49,074 bases of DNA from Nitratifractor sp. (GTDB lineage: Bacteria > Campylobacterota > Campylobacteria > Campylobacterales > Sulfurovaceae): positions 1-49,074 of the forward strand of contig WFNP01000018.1 of the NCBI GenBank assembly GCA_015488535.1, given 5' to 3'. The notes below the pieces were generated by a model. That model worked only from the letters and a program-made list of their open reading frames with translations, searched no databases and was not told where the DNA came from. The position numbers were made by a program, and so were the translations under genes. How positions within the stretch are numbered: position 1 is the stretch's first letter; each line of letters starts with the position of its first letter. Of this stretch, positions 9,158 to 18,489 are shown piece after piece.

Positions 9158-9211
9158 ATTATATCCAAAATGAAAACTGGAGATTAGTATTTACAATCAA
9201 TATCAATCTCC
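9158..9211 (-). terminator. Hairpin after the RTX/beta-helix gene, then -10 element for obg
   Basis: GGAGATT (9179-9185) and AATCTCC (9205-9211) form a 7-bp stem with a 19-base loop. Read on the minus strand it is followed by a T-rich run, consistent with termination after the gene ending at 9270. A TATAAT then occurs at 9163-9158, a candidate -10 box for obg. The rest of the 168-base gap shows nothing else. Confidence 0.4.
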
Positions 9212-9269
9212 TTTATATTTTTTATCCTGATAAGTATAAAATAAACTATATACCCCATATCATCGGATA

Positions 9270-11450
9270 CTACTTTATAGAGGTAATCTCTATTACCGGT
9301 TTCTCACTACTATATTTATTACCGGTATATGTAATATCCACACTATATCCTACACTAAACCGGGTGGATAGTGCATTACTATCGCTTCTACCTTGAAACT
9401 GCACATAATAGTCTGAATCACCTGTAATATTATTATCCTGTAATATAGTTTTATTGGTAGCTTTTGATGAACGATATAAATTTTCATGGACAATAGAGTA
9501 TATTTTACCATTTTTAATTTTGAAAATATTATTCAAAATTTTGCCTTCTGTAAAAGCTTTCAGATAGAAAAATTGCGAACTTCTATCACCATTACCATCA
9601 TAATAATACGGGGTATCAAATTGAAATTTATTATGAGATACTTTGTAATCATGGACTTCATAGAACATTTCTAAAGCAAATTGTTGAATATCACCACCAT
9701 ATATCAAGATGTCATTATTGTCAATAATTGTGTCATATAGTTTCCTTGAACCGTCACTCTCTATAGATATAACTCTTTCAAAGTCACTATATACTGTTAT
9801 TTTATTATTTTTTACTATATTACCTGAACCAAACAGAGTAACAGCTCCATACGCAGGATATAAAGATTGATCTTTGTCAGTAGAACTTATAATGATATTA
9901 TTCTCTATATCAGTATTTGATATAGCCAGTTTAAGTGCTCGTCTTGTAAAACCAATAAATCTATTATTTTTTATAGATGTTTTATATTTATAATCTTTGT
10001 CACTCAAAACAGTATTATCAAGTTTCTCTATATATATAAAATCATCCTCTTCAGAGTCTAAATCATAAATATAATTTTTTTCTATTGTAATATCTGCACC
10101 ATCAATATGATTAAGTGCTATAAATATAGCTCTAACCATACCATTGCTTCCTCTTCTGTCATCATGTACGGTATTTACTATATCATATATTTGACAATTT
10201 TTAATAGAGATACTGCCTTCACTGCCTGAGCGAGGCACAAGTGTAATACCTGTAGCCAAACTATTTTTTGTAGTAGTTTTAAAATGAGCTATAGTGCAAT
10301 GCTCTATAGCTATTGGTAATCTATCAGTTTCTATTCCTGTCTTTGCAATTGAATTACCATCAAGTGTAAAATCTTTTAATTTGACAGAAGAAGCTTTAAT
10401 ATCTATCATTATCTTCATAGATTTTGATGCTTTTAATATAAAACTGTGTCCACTGCCTACTATATTAATATTCTTATCAATAACGATACTATCCTCTATT
10501 GTAAAGACTCCATTTAAATCCAAGACCAATATACCTCCTTGAGGTGTATCAGCTATAGCTTCTGAAAGTGCAATGTTATGCTTTGATGCAGACTCATCTA
10601 TAGAAGTATAATTACTTAAATATACAATATTTCCTGTATCAGTATTGTTGTTATTACTATTATTTATATCTTCATCTTTGTATATCACACGGCTATCTAC
10701 TATATTTTTATGAAACTCTTTAGTGACAATATCCATAAATCCATCTTTAAATTGTAATCTGTCACCTTTGGATGAATATGTCCCTTCTCTATAGCCATTG
10801 GCTATCCTGTCTTTTCCGTCTCTACCGGAAATACTATCTATCACATAGGTATAACCATCCCTATCATATATATCATAATCTTTTTTATATCCTCTATATA
10901 CATAAGTGTTCTTACTATATCTCACACCATTTTCTGCATAATTGTATAAAGAATCATCTCCGGCTCCGCCAATTACTATATCATTACCAGAACCACTCAT
11001 AATATCATCATCTCCGGCTCCACCTATAATAATATCACCAGTTAAACTATTTTTATCATTAGTATTGGTACCATATATTTCATCATTTCCAAAACCTCCA
11101 TCTATCAAGATTACAGAAGTAGTTCTACCACCTTCAATAAAATCATCTCCTTTATTACCAAATACCGCATCACTACCAGCATCAATATCAGTATAATTCC
11201 AATTATCTTTGTCAGCATATATTACATCTCTACTCTCTCTACCTGTTATCAAATCATTTTTGGATGTACCGGAATTATAATAAGAGTCACACGCTATTTT
11301 ATTCTCTATCTGTATTGAATCTGGCAACACAAAATCAACACTCTCAAATCTCGTAGCAATATTTAACTTATAGCGATTTATAAAATCACTGTACGTCTGC
11401 GGATATAATAGACTTACAACAAATAAAATGAAAAATACCATCTTTTTCAT
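9270..11450 (-). CDS. Secreted RTX-repeat and parallel beta-helix protein
   Basis: The 726-residue protein begins with a Sec signal peptide (KKMVFFILFVVSLLYPQ). Residues about 55-175 contain RTX-type nonapeptide repeats (DGGFGNDEIYG, IIGGAGDDDIMSGSGNDIVIGGAGDD), which bind calcium in known families. From about residue 280 the sequence turns into a right-handed parallel beta-helix (repeated strands such as IVIDKNINIVGSGHSFILKAS, SISIKNCQIYDI, TIEKNYIYDL, TSIKNNRFIGF), the fold of pectate lyase-like and NosD-like surface proteins. The substrate is unknown. Typical RTX proteins leave through type I secretion without a Sec signal, so the leader here is unusual. No type I exporter gene is visible nearby. 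The gene is monocistronic, with a terminator-like hairpin downstream. Confidence 0.75.
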   Translation of the reverse strand: MKKMVFFILFVVSLLYPQTYSDFINRYKLNIATRFESVDFVLPDSIQIENKIACDSYYNSGTSKNDLITGRESRDVIYADKDNWNYTDIDAGSDAVFGNKGDDFIEGGRTTSVILIDGGFGNDEIYGTNTNDKNSLTGDIIIGGAGDDDIMSGSGNDIVIGGAGDDSLYNYAENGVRYSKNTYVYRGYKKDYDIYDRDGYTYVIDSISGRDGKDRIANGYREGTYSSKGDRLQFKDGFMDIVTKEFHKNIVDSRVIYKDEDINNSNNNNTDTGNIVYLSNYTSIDESASKHNIALSEAIADTPQGGILVLDLNGVFTIEDSIVIDKNINIVGSGHSFILKASKSMKIMIDIKASSVKLKDFTLDGNSIAKTGIETDRLPIAIEHCTIAHFKTTTKNSLATGITLVPRSGSEGSISIKNCQIYDIVNTVHDDRRGSNGMVRAIFIALNHIDGADITIEKNYIYDLDSEEDDFIYIEKLDNTVLSDKDYKYKTSIKNNRFIGFTRRALKLAISNTDIENNIIISSTDKDQSLYPAYGAVTLFGSGNIVKNNKITVYSDFERVISIESDGSRKLYDTIIDNNDILIYGGDIQQFALEMFYEVHDYKVSHNKFQFDTPYYYDGNGDRSSQFFYLKAFTEGKILNNIFKIKNGKIYSIVHENLYRSSKATNKTILQDNNITGDSDYYVQFQGRSDSNALSTRFSVGYSVDITYTGNKYSSEKPVIEITSIK

Positions 11451-11591
11451 ATTTTTTTCCTCCCAAATAAAATAAATATATTATAACTTTTTAACCTTAT
11501 TAAATAAATTTCAAAAAATATAAAGTAATAAAAGCAACCTGAAATATATATTTGATAGAATAAGAAAACTTATCTACAAAAAGGTAAAATA

Positions 11592-11952
11592 ATGAGAGTA
11601 TGGGTTATATGCATCATAATAATTTTTTCTATATTAAGCAGTGCCGATGAGTTAAAATTTATAAATTCTGACTTGAATGGTAAAGGCATAACAGAACAAG
11701 TTATCTGGCAAAAATTTGCTACTACTGAACTGGGAGATTATTATCAGATAATTATTTTGGATAATGGAAAAAATATTGTATATAAAGATAATAAAACCAT
11801 AGGAAAAGAGTATGCTTACATTCAAAAAATACAAAAGAAAGCCCACATATGTGGATATGGCAAAAGTTAGCGATAGTGAGTTAAAAGAGTTGCTAAGCTA
11901 TTTTACCAAGATAAGAGCAAAATACCCAAGAGAGATTTCAAAAGGCTCTTGA
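11592..11952 (+). pseudogene. Frameshifted small secreted protein gene
   Basis: An ATG at 11592 opens a 92-residue frame with a signal peptide (VWVICIIIIFSILSSADE), followed by FINSDLNGKGITEQVIWQKFATTELGDYYQIIILDNGKN, which resembles small exported Campylobacterota proteins of unknown function. That frame ends at 11870. A different frame (+1) is open through the same point and continues as PTYVDMAKVSDSELKELLSYFTKIRAKYP to a stop at 11952, giving a sensible C-terminal helix. The shift most likely occurred in the A-rich run at about 11831-11840. The simplest reading is a single-base indel in a formerly longer gene; a sequencing error is the alternative. It stands alone between divergent and convergent minus-strand genes. 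Confidence 0.5.
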
Positions 11953-12007
11953 GATTTAAGATAGTATCAAAGATGATGATAACTCCTCTCCTGATATGGC
12001 GTATTCT

Positions 12008-13420
12008 TCATCCCACCATACCCCAAATCCACCGATGAAGAGGAATAGATACCGCTACAAGTAGCAATGAGTAAGCTACAAATATAACTATCCATTTAAA
12101 TCTCAACATAGATATAAATCTATCTTTGCCAAAAGCTTTGATTAGAAAAATTAGAGTAGTAAACCCTGATACCATATTGGCAATAGCCAATCCATATACA
12201 CCCATTGCAGAAAACAAAGACACAGCTACTACAGAGTATGAAGCCAGAGAGTATGTAGCAATTTTTGCCGCTTTTAGCTGTTGATGTTTGGAGTAAAGCC
12301 ACAGTGAAAAGAGCCTAGATAATCCAAATGGCAATAATCCTATCAGATAGATAGCTAAAATATTAGCTGTAATTATCGTATCGCTTCTATTAAATGAGCC
12401 TCTCTCAAAGAGTAGCCAAATGATTTCTTTGGCAAATATTACACCAATAATTGTAGCGGTGCCAAGCAAAAAAAGCAGTATCCAAAAGCCCTTTTGCATC
12501 TGCTTGATAGCTCCACTCTCATTACCTTTTTTTATCATTTTAGATATTGATGGAAATATAGCTACGCTTAGAGCTATAGCAAATAGTGCTAGAGGCAATT
12601 GAAATATACGATTAGCATAGTATAGATAACTGATTGAGCCACTTACCAAAAATGAAGCAAGCCAAGTATCTAAAAATGCCATAATTTGAGCGGTAGAGTT
12701 ACCCCAGATAGCAGGTATGAAATTGGTAAAAAATCTCTTATAATCATCACGGCTTTTTTCTAAATACTCAGGCAAAGCGGTGAAGCCTACCTTTAGCATC
12801 TTCAACACCCCTTTTAATTTGGCTACTATGATATGGGCAATTACCTGCATAATACCACCAATGACTACAGCATAACTCAAAGCTGTAACGATATTAGCTT
12901 CACTGCTACCTTTATAGATAAACAAAGCAGTAATCAAAGCGATATTGAGCAAAATAGTAGAAAATGCCGTAGTGGCAAAATGCTCTCTGTATTGAAGCAT
13001 AGCTGCAAAGAAACTCACTACAAAAATAAGAGGCAGATACCAAAACTGAATTGCTACAAAATCTGATACTTTAGCAATCTCTTGCTCTGAAAATCCCGGA
13101 GCTATCAACGCACTTACCGGTTGGCTGAATATATCTACACCGATAGCTAAAATAGAGACTATCACTACAAAGAGTATCAATACACCTACAGCAAAAACAG
13201 ATTTGTATCTAGCCGAAGCAAAAGATGGGATGAAGCTTTGAGAAAATGCACCCTCTGCAAATATCCGTCGAAAGAGATTTGGCAGTTTAAAAGCTACAAA
13301 AAACATATCACTATAAATATTTGCTCCCAAAATAGAAGCCATCATCAAATCACGAATAAACCCAAAAATACGGGATAGCAAAATACCAACACTATTTGAA
13401 AAAAATGATGATAATCTCAT
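12008..13420 (-). CDS. murJ: Lipid II flippase MurJ (MviN)
   Basis: The 470-residue polytopic protein has about 14 hydrophobic segments and matches MurJ/MviN of the MOP superfamily, which flips lipid II across the inner membrane for peptidoglycan synthesis. The N-terminus (LLSRIFGFIRDLMMASILGANIYSDMFFVAFKLPNLFRRIFAEGAFSQSFIP) is the highly conserved signature, including the RD and the FRRIFAEGAF loop. It follows exbD by 6 bases and is the last gene of the exbB-exbD-murJ unit, a grouping that ties membrane energisation genes to envelope growth only by position. Confidence 0.95.
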   Translation of the reverse strand: MRLSSFFSNSVGILLSRIFGFIRDLMMASILGANIYSDMFFVAFKLPNLFRRIFAEGAFSQSFIPSFASARYKSVFAVGVLILFVVIVSILAIGVDIFSQPVSALIAPGFSEQEIAKVSDFVAIQFWYLPLIFVVSFFAAMLQYREHFATTAFSTILLNIALITALFIYKGSSEANIVTALSYAVVIGGIMQVIAHIIVAKLKGVLKMLKVGFTALPEYLEKSRDDYKRFFTNFIPAIWGNSTAQIMAFLDTWLASFLVSGSISYLYYANRIFQLPLALFAIALSVAIFPSISKMIKKGNESGAIKQMQKGFWILLFLLGTATIIGVIFAKEIIWLLFERGSFNRSDTIITANILAIYLIGLLPFGLSRLFSLWLYSKHQQLKAAKIATYSLASYSVVAVSLFSAMGVYGLAIANMVSGFTTLIFLIKAFGKDRFISMLRFKWIVIFVAYSLLLVAVSIPLHRWIWGMVG

Positions 13421-13426
13421 ATCAAC

Positions 13427-13804
13427 CTACTGAAGTGTAACTATAGATATCTTCTCAAAACCCTTTTTTTTGAGAATATCAATAACAGATACAAATTTTT
13501 GAAATTGACTCTTTTGGTCGGCATTTAGCGTAACGGCATCTTTTTTGGGGTCGAGTTTGGAGAGTCTTTTATTTAGTTCATCTAAATTTACTCTCTCTTT
13601 GCCTATAAAAAATGTGCCGTTACTGTCTATTGTAACCGATATAGATTTGGGTGGCACTTTGGTATCGCTGGAGGATTTGGGCAAATCCACAGGCATCTCA
13701 TTGTGCGTAATAAATGTAGCAGTAGCCAAGACAATTACAAGCAAAACTAAAGAGATATCTATAAACGGGACTACATTTATCTGGTCAAATCTTTGTCTTC
13801 TCAT
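13427..13804 (-). CDS. exbD: ExbD/TolR family biopolymer transporter
   Basis: The 125-residue protein has the ExbD/TolR layout: a short cytoplasmic start (MRRQRFDQINVVPFIDI), one membrane helix with the conserved proton-carrying aspartate in VPFIDISLVLLVIVLATATF, and a periplasmic domain ending in a KGFEKISIVT strand. It works with ExbB as a proton-driven motor for TonB or Tol systems. Its start overlaps exbB by 4 bases (ATGA). Whether it serves TonB or Tol-Pal cannot be decided here; the short ExbB partner fits the TonB type. Confidence 0.92.
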   Translation of the reverse strand: MRRQRFDQINVVPFIDISLVLLVIVLATATFITHNEMPVDLPKSSSDTKVPPKSISVTIDSNGTFFIGKERVNLDELNKRLSKLDPKKDAVTLNADQKSQFQKFVSVIDILKKKGFEKISIVTLQ

Positions 13805-14244
13805 TTATCTTCTCTTTCGTAGAGTATCTCCCACTGTATCATCAATCTATCTGCTTTATCCATCAATATATTATATATCACAGTAGCTGGAATTGCCACC
13901 ACAAGCCCGGCTGCGGTAGCTTTGAGTGCCAGAGCCAAATGCTTCATAATGAGTGCCGTATCTACAGCGTTACCTTGCTCTCCTATAGAATAAAATGTCA
14001 AAATAATAGCCAATACTGTCCCAAGCAATCCAATATATGGAGCACTAGAGCCTATAGTAGCTATTGTGCCAAGCTTTTTGCCCAAATCCAACTCCAGCAT
14101 CTTTTTGCTTGGATAGTGTCTGAGGTTTATATTGCGGTAGTAGAAAAATCTCTCTATTCCCAATGCTATAGTCAAAATACTTAAAAACACAAGCAACCCT
14201 ATCACTCCATAATCTACCAGATGCTTTAGGCTCTCAATTGGCAC
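13801..14244 (-). CDS. exbB: ExbB/TolQ family proton channel subunit
   Basis: The 147-residue protein belongs to the MotA/TolQ/ExbB proton channel family, in the short form common in Campylobacterota. It has an N-terminal helix (VIGLLVFLSILTIALGIERFF) and the conserved block GTIATIGSSAPYIGLLGTVLAIILTF, then ALALKATAAGLVVAIPATVIYN, whose helices line the channel. It is the first gene of exbB-exbD-murJ. The 102-base gap to the divergent plus-strand gene at 14347 must hold both promoters, but I do not see a convincing Fur box in it. Confidence 0.92.
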   Translation of the reverse strand: MPIESLKHLVDYGVIGLLVFLSILTIALGIERFFYYRNINLRHYPSKKMLELDLGKKLGTIATIGSSAPYIGLLGTVLAIILTFYSIGEQGNAVDTALIMKHLALALKATAAGLVVAIPATVIYNILMDKADRLMIQWEILYEREDK

Positions 14245-14346
14245 AAAAACTCCTTTTTTTGTGGAATTATATCATCATTAGATATTTACATCATCTTCTA
14301 AGCCAAAACAAATTAAACTTCTAATTGACGCTTACAAAGGAGTAAT

Positions 14347-14727
14347 ATGAATACCCAAAAGGTAATATCCGGTTTTTTCATTATATTGGCAATGACAATC
14401 AACTTTGGATTTTTTTATGGTGATCCGTCTGATTTGCAGTATCACAGTGCCTATGAGCTGTTTGCAGCAATTGTAATCAATCTGATTGCAACTATCCTAA
14501 AACTAGGAGACAAAACTCAGCTTGGCTCAGTGCTATTAGCTACAAGTCTGGTAGCAGATATTCAGCTAATAGCCTCTGCTACTATTTGGGCAATAGCACA
14601 CTATGTAGGCAAAGGTATGGATATGGAAAACACAGTAGCTGTAATTTCTCTATCAGGGGGAGCATTGATGGCAAATATTATCTCTGTTTTACTATTCATT
14701 GGTGATACTCTAAAATCTAAGCGATAA
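14347..14727 (+). CDS. Small integral membrane protein (DUF6394-like)
   Basis: The 126-residue protein has three to four hydrophobic segments and no catalytic motif. It resembles the DUF6394 proteins found in Campylobacterota; that family name is from memory and moderately certain. AAAGGAG precedes the ATG. The stop is one base before the start of the two-RCK potassium channel, so the two are almost certainly cotranslated. An accessory role for the channel is suggested by this spacing but is unproven. The segment YELFAAIVINLIATILKLGDKTQLGSVLLATSLVADIQL is a likely conserved core. Confidence 0.7.
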   Translation: MNTQKVISGFFIILAMTINFGFFYGDPSDLQYHSAYELFAAIVINLIATILKLGDKTQLGSVLLATSLVADIQLIASATIWAIAHYVGKGMDMENTVAVISLSGGALMANIISVLLFIGDTLKSKR

Positions 14728-14728
14728 T

Positions 14729-16417
14729 ATGGAATCAAACAATACTATTTGGCTCATTATCCGCAGAATGCGGATACCGTTTCTGGTAATCATTATTACC
14801 TTTTCTATCTCTATATTGGGTCTTACTCTTATTCCAGGCTTGGATGATCATGGTCATCCATACAAGATGACATTTTTTGATGCATTTTATTTCGTAAGCT
14901 ATATGGCATCAACTATTGGATTTGGAGAAGCACCATACAGCTTCACATATCCACAAAGAATGTGGGTCTCAGTCTGCATATATCTGACGGTAATTGGGTG
15001 GTTTTACGGAATTGGTGCTATTGTGGCACTCGTGCAAGATACAAAACTTGCCAAAGAGATAGCTATTTCACGATTTAGAAAAAAAATTGAAGATATAACA
15101 GAGCCGTTTATTATAATACTGGGATATAACAATATTACAAAAGATATCATCAACCGCCTGAGCAAAAGGCAGATGAGAGTTGTCGTCATAGATAAAGATG
15201 AGTCTAAAATAGAAGAGCTGGAGCTGGAAAATTTTATCCCTGAAGTGCCGTGTCTGACAGCAGATGTATCAAAGCCCGAAGTATTGAAAATGGCTGGAAT
15301 TCATAAAAAAAACTGTGAAGCTGTAGTATCTTTATTTGAAGATGATGCCAAAAATACAAAAATGGCACTGCTTTGCCGACTATTAAACAAAAATATAAAA
15401 CTGGTTATCAAATCCACTACAGAGAGCCAAACTGAACACTTGAAAAATCTAGGAATAGATTATATAGAAGACCCGTTTAAATTTATCTCCAAGAGATTTT
15501 ATCTTGCACTTACATCTGCAAATCTGTGGGTGCTTGAGATGTGGATATTTGGGCATATTCTAAAGGTAAGAGAGAGAGAAAAAATCCCAAAGGGATTATA
15601 TGTGCTATGCGGATACGGCAGAATGGGACACGCCATAGGAGAAGCTTTAAAAAAAGCCGATATAGAATACAATTATATCGATATCAAATCCTCTACATAC
15701 AAAAAACGCAAAAATAGTGCAATATTTGGAGATATGGAGGATTATCAAAAGCTGATTGATGCCGGTATCAAAGATGCCGTGGGTGTCATAGCCGCTACCA
15801 AAGATGATTTGATAAATTTAACAATAATTTCTACGGCAAGGAAAATAAATCCAAATATTTATACAATAGCAAGAGAAAACTCACTGGAGGATTTTGGAAT
15901 ATTTAAAACTGCAAGAGTCAATAGAATATATGTCTTAGAGAGAATTTTGGCAGACTTTTCATACACTTATATAGCTGAGCCTCTTACATATAGATTTGTG
16001 CGACTGTTACACACCAAAGATGAAGAGTGGGGTGCAAAGCTGGTTAAAAAAATGAAACAGACAGTAGGAGACAATCCTATACATTTTGAGATAACCATCA
16101 ACAAAGAAGAAGCCTATGCTTTGACAAAAGAGTTGCAAAACGGCGTAAATATTACTTTGGGACAGTTAAGACGCTCAAGAGAAGATTACACAAAACCTCT
16201 GCCAATTATATTTTTACTACTTAAAAACAGTAAAGAAGATATTACTCTGCTTCCTGATGATAAAACCATTGTCAAACCCGGAATGAGACTGCTTATAGCC
16301 TCCAAAGAGGAGAGTAAAACAGATTTTGAATACATAGTCAATAATTATTATGAGCTATATTATGTAACTACAGGCAAAGAAAAAACATTTGGCATATTTG
16401 AAAGATTCAAATCATAA
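14729..16417 (+). CDS. Potassium channel with two RCK (TrkA-N) domains
   Basis: The 562-residue protein has two transmembrane helices around a pore loop with the selectivity-filter-like TIGFGE (62-67), then a Rossmann RCK domain from about 128 (IIILGYNNITKDIINRL) and a second from about 289 (GLYVLCGYGRMGHAIGEAL). A TrkA-C-like region ends the protein (TLLPDDKTIVKPGMRLLIAS). It is therefore a ligand-gated K+ channel of the MthK/Kch class, with nucleotide or ion sensing by the RCK domains. The filter is GFG rather than GYG, seen in some prokaryotic channels. It follows the DUF6394-like gene by 1 base and converges with the lipoprotein gene, overlapping it by 6 bases. Confidence 0.88.
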   Translation: MESNNTIWLIIRRMRIPFLVIIITFSISILGLTLIPGLDDHGHPYKMTFFDAFYFVSYMASTIGFGEAPYSFTYPQRMWVSVCIYLTVIGWFYGIGAIVALVQDTKLAKEIAISRFRKKIEDITEPFIIILGYNNITKDIINRLSKRQMRVVVIDKDESKIEELELENFIPEVPCLTADVSKPEVLKMAGIHKKNCEAVVSLFEDDAKNTKMALLCRLLNKNIKLVIKSTTESQTEHLKNLGIDYIEDPFKFISKRFYLALTSANLWVLEMWIFGHILKVREREKIPKGLYVLCGYGRMGHAIGEALKKADIEYNYIDIKSSTYKKRKNSAIFGDMEDYQKLIDAGIKDAVGVIAATKDDLINLTIISTARKINPNIYTIARENSLEDFGIFKTARVNRIYVLERILADFSYTYIAEPLTYRFVRLLHTKDEEWGAKLVKKMKQTVGDNPIHFEITINKEEAYALTKELQNGVNITLGQLRRSREDYTKPLPIIFLLLKNSKEDITLLPDDKTIVKPGMRLLIASKEESKTDFEYIVNNYYELYYVTTGKEKTFGIFERFKS

Positions 16418-16933
16418 AAGCTTTGCCATCTTTTTCTTATCTACGATATAGCGTCTGTCTTTATAAAAATATATACTCTTTTCACCGTTTTTTGCGGTGT
16501 TTATTATAATTTGAAACTTTTTCAAGTCTGTATGTGCAAACTCTATATAGTAATTGTCAAACCACTTGGGTATCACTGTTTTTAGATTATCAGACAATTT
16601 ACTTCTGTCTATCTTTTGCATAAGCAGTGCTTTGTGTCCCTCAAGCGTGATATCCTTGAGAGGATTTTCATCATCTGCACTGTAAACAGATACTATAAAT
16701 CTCTCTTTTTTGTTTTTTTTATTATCCAAGTTGTTATTATGCAAATAGCTAATCAACACTATAGACTCATCAGCCTTGCTTGTGCCAAGTATCAGTTTTT
16801 CTGTATCTCTTAGAGTCTCATATCTGTCACTATTTTTAGTGATTTCTTTATAAAATTTCTGCTCATCTTTGACAGCACACCCTGATAGAGTCGCCAAAAC
16901 TGACAATATTATTGTAAATTTTAAAATTTTCAC
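16412..16933 (-). CDS. Predicted lipoprotein
   Basis: The 173-residue protein starts with a lipoprotein signal (ILKFTIILSVLATLSGC) whose lipobox LSGC puts the lipidated cysteine at residue 19. The mature part is hydrophilic with alternating strands and helices and no family I recognise. Its 3' end overlaps the convergent K+ channel gene by 6 bases. It lies 68 bases downstream of the diguanylate cyclase gene on the same strand and may be transcribed with it. Envelope location is well supported by the lipobox; the function is unknown. Confidence 0.75.
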   Translation of the reverse strand: MKILKFTIILSVLATLSGCAVKDEQKFYKEITKNSDRYETLRDTEKLILGTSKADESIVLISYLHNNNLDNKKNKKERFIVSVYSADDENPLKDITLEGHKALLMQKIDRSKLSDNLKTVIPKWFDNYYIEFAHTDLKKFQIIINTAKNGEKSIYFYKDRRYIVDKKKMAKLL

Positions 16934-17001
16934 ACTATATACCTCTCATTCATCGCTCAAAATCGATATATGAGATTCTATCATTATTAATGTTAGTTTC
17001 T

Positions 17002-18429
17002 CTACTTTACATCACGATAATATACAAATCTGTTTTTACCCAGTTTTTTGGCTTCATACATAGATATGTCGGCATAACTCACAAGTGTATCTGCATTGTT
17101 ACTGTCATAAGGAGCCAGGGCTACTCCTATACTCAGTGTTACAAACAGATCATTACCTTTGTATTTTATAGCATTTGAGGCTGACTTCATCATCTCTTCT
17201 AAAAGTGTATCTAATTGATTTTTGTATTCAATATCTGTTACAATCAATACAAATTCATCACCACCGAGACGAACCAAAGCATCATCTTCGCTTATCAAAT
17301 TTGTTATTCTTTGTGCTATCTCTTTGAGCACTTCATCACCTGCATCATGACCATAATTGTCATTGACTGCTTTAAAACCATCCATATCCAAAAAGCATAC
17401 TGCACTAAAAGTTTTATATTTATTTGCATGGAGTATAGCCTTGTTTATCTTACTTTTTAGAATATGTCTGTTTGGCAATCCGGTCAATACATCAAAGTGT
17501 GCCAACTGTTCCAACTGTTTGATAGCCCTTTCCTTCTCTCTAAACATTGTCCCAATCAATAAAACCAGTAATACATGTGCCAGTATGTAAAAATTAAGAT
17601 CTACTATTCTATAAAAGGCATTAACAGTATCACCTGTCCAGAAGAGACTACCTTTTATTTTGGTGCAATATAAAGAGACTACTGATATAGTCAATGTGGA
17701 TAATGTAGCATAATACAAATTCTTGTGTATGGAAATATAAATGACTATCGGCATAGTAATAGCCAATATCAAAGAGAGCGTCATTTTATGTATATAAATC
17801 TGTAATATATAAGTCAAAACAGCTATAAAAATGACAATAAAAAGAGACTCTTTTATATTGATATCTTTTTTATATGTATATAAGTAGAGTAAAAAAGGTG
17901 TCAGCTGAATTTGACCCATCAGATTGCCAAACCACCATGCAAACATATTCGTGAACATCTGAGATATATCACTGACACCAAACATAATCAATGTCAAATT
18001 ACCGAAAAATGCACTGAAAGGCTGAAGAACAAATATTATAATCACAAGCAAACCCGCAATATCTCTGCTACTCTCCAGAGATATACGAAAACCGTTACGG
18101 TAAAAGAGAATATATCCGATAATTGCTTCTATACTGTTGATGGCGGATATAGCAAATGATGCACCAACAGGCAATCCTGAACTCACAGCCAATACAAACT
18201 GACCGATAAAAATCCCCGGCCACATCTCTTTGCCATATATCAATATTGCCGCAAGTGCCACACCTTCTGGAAAAAATGTCACTACCGAGACTATACTGCT
18301 TTGCACTATTATATAAAAGCTGATTTTTCCAAGTACATAGTATAAAAGAGCCAATATAGATATCTTAAAAATATAGCTTAATCTATCACACTCACACTGC
18401 TCACTCTTTTTTAATTCAGGTAGTGACAT
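17002..18429 (-). CDS. MASE1-domain diguanylate cyclase
   Basis: The 475-residue protein has an N-terminal membrane sensor of about 300 residues with eight or so helices, matching MASE1 (for example VTFFPEGVALAAILIYGKEMWPGIFIGQ and WWFGNLMGQIQLTPFLLY). A GGDEF domain follows from about residue 315 (LAHFDVLTGLPNRH) with the intact active-site motif GGDEF at 389-393, so it should make cyclic di-GMP. The inhibitory I-site RxxD expected five residues before GGDEF reads SEDD, so product inhibition at that site is probably absent. The AGGAG before the ATG is clear. Upstream lie three copies of ATCTGTA and a long palindrome that could be control sites. Confidence 0.9.
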   Translation of the reverse strand: MSLPELKKSEQCECDRLSYIFKISILALLYYVLGKISFYIIVQSSIVSVVTFFPEGVALAAILIYGKEMWPGIFIGQFVLAVSSGLPVGASFAISAINSIEAIIGYILFYRNGFRISLESSRDIAGLLVIIIFVLQPFSAFFGNLTLIMFGVSDISQMFTNMFAWWFGNLMGQIQLTPFLLYLYTYKKDINIKESLFIVIFIAVLTYILQIYIHKMTLSLILAITMPIVIYISIHKNLYYATLSTLTISVVSLYCTKIKGSLFWTGDTVNAFYRIVDLNFYILAHVLLVLLIGTMFREKERAIKQLEQLAHFDVLTGLPNRHILKSKINKAILHANKYKTFSAVCFLDMDGFKAVNDNYGHDAGDEVLKEIAQRITNLISEDDALVRLGGDEFVLIVTDIEYKNQLDTLLEEMMKSASNAIKYKGNDLFVTLSIGVALAPYDSNNADTLVSYADISMYEAKKLGKNRFVYYRDVK

Positions 18430-18489
18430 AATATATCTCCTTGCTATATTTTTGGAAGTATTTGATTATATATCATCATTTAGCATAGA

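Noticed and set aside
14245-14346. Fur box between exbB and the DUF6394-like gene
   Set aside because: The gap is AT-rich, but I find no convincing match to a Fur-type palindrome.
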